Part shown: positions 58,008 through 64,000 of the stretch, piece by piece | Position numbering within the stretch: the first letter of the stretch is position 1 | Layout of the letters: the number at the start of each line of letters is the position of its first letter | Origin: Nocardioides sp. YR527 | GTDB taxonomy: Bacteria; Actinomycetota; Actinomycetes; Propionibacteriales; Nocardioidaceae | DNA length: 64,000 nucleotides | NCBI RefSeq assembly: GCF_900101045.1 | Contig: NZ_FNFN01000009.1 | Coordinates: forward strand, 1-64,000 | Direction of reading: 5' to 3' | Notes under the pieces: model-generated | What the model was told of the DNA's origin: nothing | The model's database searches: none | What the model saw: only the letters and a program-made list of their open reading frames with translations | Position numbers and translations under genes: made by a program

Positions 58008-59000
58008 ATGGAGTACGACAGCAACAGGGGGACACGCGACCCGGATGGGCCGCATGGACTACGTGACTTGGGATCTTTTCCCCTATCTGCCACCCCGATC
58101 GTGGCCGTCGTCGGAGCCACCGCGGCAGGGAAGACGTCGCTCTCCCTCGACCTCGCGGAGACACTCGGCGGCGAGGTCATCAACACCGACGCGATGCAGG
58201 TCTACCGCGGTATGGACATCGGGACGGCGAAGCTGCCGGTCGCCGAGCGACGCGGGATCCCGCACCACCTCCTCGACCTCCTCGACATCGCCGAACCGGC
58301 CTCCGTCGCCGACTTCCAGACGCTGGCGCGCGAGGAGATCGCGACGCTTCGCAATGAGGGGAAGACCCCCGTGCTGGTCGGCGGCAGCGCTCTCTACACG
58401 CGAGCGATCCTGGACCGGTTCGAGTTCCCCGGGACCTCGAACGAGGTGCGGGAGCGTCTGGAGAAGGAGCTCGAGACCGCAGGTGAGAAGGCACTTCACG
58501 ACCGTCTGCGAGCACTGGACCCGGTCGCGGCCGAGCGGATCGAGATCGACAACGGTCGCCGCGTCGTACGCGCCCTGGAGGTCATCGAGCTGACCGGCGA
58601 GCCGTTCAGCGCACGGCTGCCCGAGCAGGTCTACCACGACCCGGCCTCCATCCAGATCGGCGTCGACATCTCCCGGGAGGCACTGGACGTACGCATTCGG
58701 CAGCGCGTCTCGGAGATGTTCGAGTCCGGCTTCGTCGACGAGGTGGCCCGGCTCCTGGAGGCCGGTCTGGGGCGGTCGCGGACCGCGTCGAAGGCCATCG
58801 GCTACAAGGAGGTCGCCGCCTACCTCGAGGGGGAGACGACGCTGGAGGAGGCCATGGAGCGGACGGCGATCAAGACCCGGCAGTTCGCACGGCGGCAGGA
58901 TGCCTGGTTCCGCAAGGATCCGCGGGTCGTATGGGTCTCCTACGACGATCCGTCCCGTCTCGAGAAGGCGGTCGCGGCGGTGCGGGCGGTGGCGGTGTGA
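58008..59000 (+). CDS. miaA: tRNA dimethylallyltransferase
   Basis: 330 residues. P-loop GATAAGKTS, the substrate loop NTDAMQVYRGMDIGTAK, LVGGSALYTRAILDRF and a C-terminal KTRQFARRQDAWFRKD. Prenylates A37 of tRNAs reading UNN codons, making the substrate of MiaB. ATG 58008 gives an N-terminal extension of about 28 residues before the P-loop strand. CAGACT ends 6 bp upstream, compatible with a leaderless start. Stop overlaps the next gene (GTGA). Confidence 0.94.
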   Translation: MEYDSNRGTRDPDGPHGLRDLGSFPLSATPIVAVVGATAAGKTSLSLDLAETLGGEVINTDAMQVYRGMDIGTAKLPVAERRGIPHHLLDLLDIAEPASVADFQTLAREEIATLRNEGKTPVLVGGSALYTRAILDRFEFPGTSNEVRERLEKELETAGEKALHDRLRALDPVAAERIEIDNGRRVVRALEVIELTGEPFSARLPEQVYHDPASIQIGVDISREALDVRIRQRVSEMFESGFVDEVARLLEAGLGRSRTASKAIGYKEVAAYLEGETTLEEAMERTAIKTRQFARRQDAWFRKDPRVVWVSYDDPSRLEKAVAAVRAVAV

Positions 59001-59926
59001 GCGGCAACGAGCGTGACCGGCTGCGGGAGCTGCTGGACGCGGTGCTCGACGGTGCCGACGACGGGGAGCCGCGCACGCTGGCGCAGATGGCCGGCGACGC
59101 CTACACCTCGCCCTATCACTTCAACCGGCTGCTCTCCCGGGGTGCGGGCGAGCCACCGGTCGCGATGCGGCGCCGGGTGATGCTGGAGCGCGCCGCGTGG
59201 CAGCTGCGGCAAGGTGGCACGGTGACCGATGCCGCCTGGGCTGCCGGGTACGAGTCCATGGAGGGGTTCTCGCGGGCCTATGCGAAGGCCTTCGGGCACC
59301 CGCCGAGCACCGCAGCGGTCAGCCACTGGCTGCCGGCCCCGAACGGGATCCACTTCCATCCGCCGGAGTCGCTGTGGGTCGACTCCCAGGAGCGGGTGCT
59401 CTCGCCGCTGACCGAGCAGCTCGTCATGCACGACCTCGACGACACCAGAGCCCTGCTCGACCTCGCCAAGGGCCTGCCCGCGGAGGTGCTCACCCAGGTG
59501 CGGCTGGCCGGCCACGAGGTGCTGGAGTGGGACGGTCCGGAGGAGTCGATCACGCAGGTCCTGGAGGCGACGGTGTGGGCCAAGGAGTGCTGGGTCGCCT
59601 CCATCGAGGGACTCTCCATGCCGGTCCGGAGCCGTGCCGACGCAGGTGTCGCGCTCGTCGAGCGGCACGAGGCCGTGGCGGCGCGGTGGTTGGCGGTCGT
59701 GCGTGACATCGAGCGACGCGGCGCCTGGGAGGACCGGCTCATCGACGCCCTGTGCGAGCCGCCGGAGAGCTTCCAGATCGGGTCGGTGGTCGCCCACGTC
59801 CTGACGTACGCAGCCCATCGGCGTCTGCTGGTCCGGATGATGCTCCGGATGGCCGGTGTCGAGGTCGACCGGGGCGACCCGATCGAGTGGCTGAGGGCCC
59901 GCCGGGGCGAGGTACCGACGGTCTGA
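58997..59926 (+). CDS. AraC-type HTH protein with a DinB-like C-terminal domain
   Basis: 309 residues. An N-terminal AraC double helix-turn-helix (about 5-105: SPYHFNRLLSRGAGEPP...VTDAAWAAGYESMEGFSRAYAKAFG) is joined to a helical domain of about 170 residues with FQIGSVVAHVLTYAAHRRLLVRMML, recalling DinB-superfamily metal sites. Regulator placement at the N-terminus is the reverse of classical AraC. Possibly senses a thiol- or metal-linked ligand. GTG start overlaps miaA by four bases. Confidence 0.88.
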   Translation: MSGNERDRLRELLDAVLDGADDGEPRTLAQMAGDAYTSPYHFNRLLSRGAGEPPVAMRRRVMLERAAWQLRQGGTVTDAAWAAGYESMEGFSRAYAKAFGHPPSTAAVSHWLPAPNGIHFHPPESLWVDSQERVLSPLTEQLVMHDLDDTRALLDLAKGLPAEVLTQVRLAGHEVLEWDGPEESITQVLEATVWAKECWVASIEGLSMPVRSRADAGVALVERHEAVAARWLAVVRDIERRGAWEDRLIDALCEPPESFQIGSVVAHVLTYAAHRRLLVRMMLRMAGVEVDRGDPIEWLRARRGEVPTV

Positions 59927-59966
59927 GCGAGCGCGAAATGATTCGGCCGCCCGCGGGCACGCCTCG

Positions 59967-59972
59967 TACCCT
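59967..59972 (+). promoter_or_regulatory. -10 element, probable leaderless promoter
   Basis: TACCCT ends 6 bp before the GTG at 59979. Confidence 0.45.
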
Positions 59973-59978
59973 GAGCCC

Positions 59979-60608
59979 GTGACCCCTACCTGGACTGAGA
60001 TCAGCACGCTCGAGGAGCTCGTCGACTTGGTCGGCGTCCCGAACGAGCGCGCGGTGACCAAGGGGCGCCCCGCGCTCCTCGACATCGACCGGCAGTGGCT
60101 CGCCGCGACGCCGTTCTGCGTGCTCGCGACCTCGGACGCCGCCGGCAACTGCGACGCCTCGCCCAAGGGCGACCCGGCCGGGTCGCTGGTGCACGTCATC
60201 GACGAGAAGACGATCGCGATCGCGGAGCGGCCGGGAAACAAGCGGGTCGACGGCTACCGCAACGTGCTCGCCAACCCTCACGTCGGGCTCAACTTCCTGA
60301 TCCCGGGCCGTGGCGACACGCTGCGGATCAACGGCCGTGCCCGACTGGTCTCGGACGCACCGTTCTTCGACGAGATGGTCGTGAAGGGCAAGCGGCCGAT
60401 CCTCGCCCTGGTCGTCGACATCGACGACATCTTCTTCCACTGCGCGAAGGCGTTCCTGCGCTCGGGTCTGTGGGACCCGGAGACCTGGGACCCCGACCAC
60501 CTTCCCAAGCGCGCGGTCATCGCCAAGCAGGTCGAGAACGACCCGCGTACGCTTGCGGAGATGGAGGACTACTACCGCACCGACACCTACTCGAAGTCCC
60601 TCTACTGA
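59979..60608 (+). CDS. Pyridoxamine 5'-phosphate oxidase-fold protein (MSMEG_1061-like)
   Basis: 209 residues, split-barrel flavin-binding fold. FCVLATSDAAGNCDASPKGDPAG, IAIAERPGNKRVDGYRNVLANPHVGLNFLIPG and the tail FFHCAKAFLRSGLWDPETW are characteristic of the actinobacterial MSMEG_1061 group. Probably an F420- or FMN-dependent reductase/oxidase of unknown substrate. Stop overlaps dapF (TGATG). Confidence 0.9.
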   Translation: MTPTWTEISTLEELVDLVGVPNERAVTKGRPALLDIDRQWLAATPFCVLATSDAAGNCDASPKGDPAGSLVHVIDEKTIAIAERPGNKRVDGYRNVLANPHVGLNFLIPGRGDTLRINGRARLVSDAPFFDEMVVKGKRPILALVVDIDDIFFHCAKAFLRSGLWDPETWDPDHLPKRAVIAKQVENDPRTLAEMEDYYRTDTYSKSLY

Positions 60609-61459
60609 TGACCTACGCCTACGTGTTGGGGCACGGCACGGAGAACGACTTCGTGCTGCTGCCGGACCTCGACGGCTCGGTGCACGGTGCCCTCCCGGAC
60701 GACGAGATGGCCGACCGGGTGCGGGCGCTGTGCGACCGCCGGGCCGGCATCGGCGGCGACGGCATCCTGCGGGTGATCCGGACCGCCGCCTACACCGGTG
60801 AGGACCGCCCGGTCAGCGACGCGGAGTGGTTCATGGACTACCGCAATGCCGACGGCACCCTGGCCGAGATGTGCGGCAACGGCACCCGGGTCTTCGCCGA
60901 GTACCTGCGCTCCGCCGGTCTCGCCGGCGACGAGGTCACCTTCGCGACGCGGGCCGGTGACAAGACCCTGCGCGCGGACGGGGACGTCTGGACCGCCGAC
61001 CTGGGCTCGCCGAAGCTGCTCGGGTCGACCCAGGTCACCGTCGCCCACCACTTCTGGTCGGCCTGCAACGTCGACATGGGCAACCCGCACGCGGCCGCCG
61101 AGGTCGAGTCGATCGACCCGCACGGCCCCGTCGGGGACCTCTACGACTCCCCGGTCTTCGACGAGGCGGTCTACCCGCACGGGGTCAACGTGGAGTTCTT
61201 CGCGCGCGTCGCCGAGCGCCACGTCGCGATGCGGGTCTTCGAGCGCGGCGCCGGCGAGACCCGCTCGTGCGGCACCGGAGCGTGCGCGGTGATGGTCGCG
61301 GCCGCCGAGGCCGACGGCCTCGCGATCGCGCGCGATGCCGATGTGACGTACCGGGTCGATGTTCCCGGCGGCACGCTCCACGTCACCTGGACGACCGACG
61401 ACCGAGTCCTGCTCACCGGGCCCGCTGTCCTGATCGCCGAGGGCACCACCTCGCTCTGA
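60608..61459 (+). CDS. dapF: Diaminopimelate epimerase
   Basis: 283 residues. The two catalytic cysteines lie in AEMCGNGTR (about 91-99) and RSCGTGACAV (about 218-227), with the pseudo-symmetric folds around them. Converts LL- to meso-diaminopimelate for lysine and peptidoglycan. The miaA...dapF neighbourhood is usual in actinobacteria. Confidence 0.95.
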   Translation: MTYAYVLGHGTENDFVLLPDLDGSVHGALPDDEMADRVRALCDRRAGIGGDGILRVIRTAAYTGEDRPVSDAEWFMDYRNADGTLAEMCGNGTRVFAEYLRSAGLAGDEVTFATRAGDKTLRADGDVWTADLGSPKLLGSTQVTVAHHFWSACNVDMGNPHAAAEVESIDPHGPVGDLYDSPVFDEAVYPHGVNVEFFARVAERHVAMRVFERGAGETRSCGTGACAVMVAAAEADGLAIARDADVTYRVDVPGGTLHVTWTTDDRVLLTGPAVLIAEGTTSL

Positions 61460-61506
61460 CCGCGAGACGGTTAACGGTTATTCACCCTCGTGGGGGTGGT
61501 CACGTC

Positions 61507-61512
61507 TAGGGT
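61507..61512 (+). promoter_or_regulatory. -10 element, probable leaderless promoter of the SDR gene
   Basis: TAGGGT ends 7 bp before the ATG at 61520; identical hexamer to that before the sensor kinase at 9461. Confidence 0.5.
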
Positions 61513-61519
61513 GCTGCCC

Positions 61520-62296
61520 ATGGAGTTGACTGATAGCACAGCGATCGTGACCGGAGCGGCCAGCGGGATCGGGGCGGCGACCGCCCGGGCGCTGGCGGCC
61601 AAGGGTGCGACGGTGATCGTCGCGGACATGCAGAAGGACAAGGGCGAGGCCCTGGCGGAGGAGATCAAGGGGCTGTTCGTGCCCGTTGATGTGACCGACA
61701 CCGACCAGATCACCAACGCCGTGGAGAGGGCCGTGGAGATCGCGCCGCTGAAGGCGGTGGTCAACTCGGCCGGGATCGGCTGGGCACAGCGGACGATCGG
61801 CCGCGACGGTCAGATCGGGTCGGCGCACGACCTGGACGCGTACAAGAAGGTCATCGCGATCAACCTGATCGGCACCTTCGACATGTGCCGCCAGGCGGCG
61901 ACCTACATCAGCCGCAACGAGCCGGACGCCAACGGGCAGCGGGGCGCGATCGTCAACCTGGCCAGCGTGGCGGCCTTCGACGGCCAGATCGGGCAGGTGT
62001 CCTACTCCTCGTCCAAGGGCGGCGTCGTCGGCCTCACCCTCCCGCTCGCGCGCGACCTCGCCGCGGTCGGGATCCGTGTCAACACCGTCGCCCCGGGGCT
62101 GATCGACACCCCGATCTACGGCGAGGGCCCGGAGTCGGAGGCGTTCAAGGCCAAGCTCGGCGAGAGCGTGCTGTTCCCGCACCGGCTCGGTGAGCCTGCG
62201 GAGCTGGCCAGCATGGTCGTGGAGTGTCTGACCAACGACTACATGAACGGCGAGACGATCCGCGTCGACGGCGGCATCCGGATGCCACCGAAGTAA
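61520..62296 (+). CDS. Short-chain dehydrogenase (3-hydroxyacyl-CoA dehydrogenase type II-like)
   Basis: 258 residues. Cofactor loop TGAASGIG (about 11-18), an Asp in VIVADM that selects NAD, NSAGIGWA, catalytic Ser in VNLASVAAF and Tyr/Lys in YSSSKGG, and the C-terminal NGETIRVDGGIRM. Resembles type II 3-hydroxyacyl-CoA dehydrogenases of fatty-acid and steroid side-chain oxidation; a substrate cannot be fixed. Ends before a terminator. Confidence 0.93.
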   Translation: MELTDSTAIVTGAASGIGAATARALAAKGATVIVADMQKDKGEALAEEIKGLFVPVDVTDTDQITNAVERAVEIAPLKAVVNSAGIGWAQRTIGRDGQIGSAHDLDAYKKVIAINLIGTFDMCRQAATYISRNEPDANGQRGAIVNLASVAAFDGQIGQVSYSSSKGGVVGLTLPLARDLAAVGIRVNTVAPGLIDTPIYGEGPESEAFKAKLGESVLFPHRLGEPAELASMVVECLTNDYMNGETIRVDGGIRMPPK

Positions 62297-62318
62297 CTGG
62301 AGGCAAGTAGTACCCCGA

Positions 62319-62351
62319 CGGCTGGCGCACCGCTAATGTGTGCGCCAGCCG
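62319..62351 (+). terminator. Terminator after the SDR gene
   Basis: CGGCTGGCGCAC / GTGCGCCAGCCG, perfect 12-bp arms, loop of 9. Confidence 0.82.
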
Positions 62352-62400
62352 CGGCCCGTTTCAGACCGTTCCGCGGACGTCGGAGCAAGGGGAGTTCGCA

Positions 62401-64000
62401 TGTCCGATAAGGCGGACACCGGTACGTCGAAGGCGCTCGCGATCATCGAGCCCGACCCCGCGGGGCCGGCGGGTGCGAGCGAGTCCCCGCGCGAGCCACG
62501 ACTGACGCGGGAGACGGTCAGGGTGATCGCCGGTGCGGCCGGCGTGCTGGTCGTATGCCTGATCGCGACCGCGCTGGTCGCCAGCGGCGAGTCGGCCTCG
62601 AGCGGTGAGCAGACCTGCCTCGGCCCGCAGATGACGGTCGCGGTGGCTCCCGAGGCGGCGACCGTCGTGGGCAACATCCTCGAGGACGCCGGCTGTGGCC
62701 AGTTCGACGTGGAGGCGGCCAAGACCGACCAGGTCCTCCAGCCGATGGCGCTCGACGGCGATCTCCCCGACGTATGGATCCCCGATTCCTCGCTCTGGCT
62801 GGACCGGATCGACCCGGCCGCCGAGCCGGTGACACTGCGGGCCTCGATGGCCTCCTCGCCGGTCGTGCTCGTCTCCGGTGATGGCCTGACCCGCACCTCC
62901 TTCGCCGAGGCCTTCGCCGAGGACGACCTGCTGATGGGTGATCCCCAGCGGATGATGAGCGCGCTCGGCACGGCCGTCGCGAGCCGGGGCAAGCCCCAGA
63001 GCGAGGCCAAGCTGGACCCGTACGCAGAGCGGATCGCCTCCGGGGAGGAGGGCGCCGGGCCGACCGACTCGGGGCGCCTGGCCGAGCTGCAGACGGTGAT
63101 GAGCGGGGTGACCGCGACCAGCGAGCAGCAGTGGTCGACGTACGCACCGGCGCTCAAGGCCAGTGCGCCGAAGGAGGGCACGGTGGTCCTCGACTACCCG
63201 GTCCTGATCACCGCCGACTCCTCGCGCCGCAACTCGATCGCAGCCTCGATCACCAGCTTCGCCCGGGTGCTCGACAGCGGCGCCGCCGACACCGCGCTGA
63301 CCCGGGCCGGGTTCCGCACCAGCGGCGCCGGCAAGCCGTCCCCCAACGTGGGCGCGTACACCCGGGTCGACTCGGCCACGGTGGCGCAGACGGCCTCGGA
63401 GTGGAACGCCAGGCTTCGGCCGACGCGGGCGATCGCGGTCATGGACGTCTCGGGCTCGATGGCCTGGCCGTCCGCTCCCGACAGCGCCACCACCCGCCTC
63501 CAGCTCACCCAGGAGGCCGCGTCGGAGGCCGTGGGTCTGCTTCCCGGTAGCGCCGCGATCGGGCTCTGGGCCTTCTCCGAGAAGACCGAAGGCACGCTCG
63601 GCGGCGACCACAAGGTGCTGGTTCCCACCCGGCAGCTGGCCTCGAAGGACCAGCGCGCGCAGCTGACCGCGGAGATCGCCGGTCTCACCGCGCGCACCGG
63701 CGGCGGTACCTCCCTGCACGACACCGCCCTCGCGGCGTACCAGGCCGCGGTCGCCTCCTACGACCCGCTGGCCTCCAACGACGTGCTGCTCTTCACCGAC
63801 GGCACCAACGACGATCCCGACTCGATGGACGTGGCAGAGCTCGTACGCCAGCTGGGGGCTGCCTCCGACCCGCGGCGGCCGGTCCGCGTCCTGGGGATCG
63901 GGATCACCGCCGACGCCGACCTCGGCACGCTGCAGGCGATCGCCGATGCGACCGGCGGGGCTGCGTACGTCGCCGAGCGGCCCGAGGACGTCGGACAGGT
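62401..64000 (+). CDS. Membrane-anchored substrate-binding plus VWA domain protein (cut by window edge)
   Basis: At least 533 residues, open to the right edge. Cytoplasmic N-terminus of about 42 residues, one transmembrane helix (VIAGAAGVLVVCLIATALVAS, quoted in parts: about 43-62), an extracellular region resembling a solute-binding protein (from MTVAVAPEAATVVGNIL, with DVWIPDSSLWLDRI), then a von Willebrand A domain with the metal site MDVSGSM (about 348-354) and later Thr/Asp positions (GGGTSLHD, LFTDGTND). GGGGAG precedes the ATG. Probably binds a ligand or protein at the cell surface; not closed, so the C-terminus is unknown. Confidence 0.88.

Noticed and set aside
57754..59000. Toxin-antitoxin module at 57.7 kb
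   Set aside because: Only the antitoxin-like gene is present; neighbours are a protease and miaA.

Overview
The window is high-GC actinobacterial chromosome. Short ATGA and GTGA gene overlaps, frequent GTG starts, a nickel superoxide dismutase, an RpfB-type muralytic factor, a protein O-mannosyltransferase next to rsmI, and the order rpfB-ksgA-ispE all point that way. The overall gene content looks most like the Nocardioides/Nocardioidaceae group; that placement is inference, not a measured phylogeny. I see no rRNA, tRNA, CRISPR array, insertion sequence or prophage. The window is densely coding (65 CDS, two of them cut by the window edges).

Layout. (1) 1-2,016: start of sodN, a flavin reductase and a TerC membrane protein. 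(2) 2,023-9,393: a TetR regulator divergent from a tightly overlapped six-gene aromatic catabolic operon (C-C hydrolase, two extradiol dioxygenases, FAD hydroxylase, amidohydrolase, FAH-fold enzyme). (3) 9,461-13,013: a DesK/NarL-type two-component pair, then a DUF2867 protein and a membrane protein. (4) 13,070-18,367: a leftward operon (amidohydrolase, DUF59 protein, zinc alcohol dehydrogenase, DUF1097 protein, small monooxygenase) facing an AcoR/MimR-like activator. It resembles the accessory half of a propane-monooxygenase cluster with no monooxygenase. (5) 18,458-22,205: a tandem pair of membrane proteins, one intact Ser/Thr kinase and one pseudokinase, each carrying a related nitrate/nitrite-sensor-like extracellular domain. 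(6) 22,221-33,208: a YdjM-type membrane hydrolase, glutathione peroxidase, a MarR/MFS pair, a secreted CocE-type hydrolase, a 3-oxoacid CoA-transferase/thiolase operon and a CbiMNQO-type nickel/cobalt importer. (7) 33,369-44,409: DUF3054, nagA, pmt, rsmI, tatD, a secreted M6 metalloprotease, rpfB, ksgA and ispE. (8) 44,557-51,574: IclR, a duplicated TetR, an ABC-F ATPase, MarR/tam, a glyoxalase-like protein, a cysteine-less CsoR-family protein and a DUF4442 protein. (9) 51,639-64,000: the gluABCD amino-acid importer, miaB, an M43 protease, an orphan antitoxin-like protein, miaA, an AraC/DinB-like protein, a PNPOx-like protein, dapF, an SDR and the start of a VWA protein.

How it works together. 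Aromatic ring cleavage (region 2) could feed the CoA-transferase/thiolase operon (region 6), which yields acetyl-CoA-level products. The nickel/cobalt importer could supply the nickel dismutase. The most unusual items are the kinase/pseudokinase sensor pair, the monooxygenase-less propane-type operon with twin operators two helical turns apart, and two intergenic elements made of 21-bp phased repeats in opposing orientation that fill the gaps between convergent genes.
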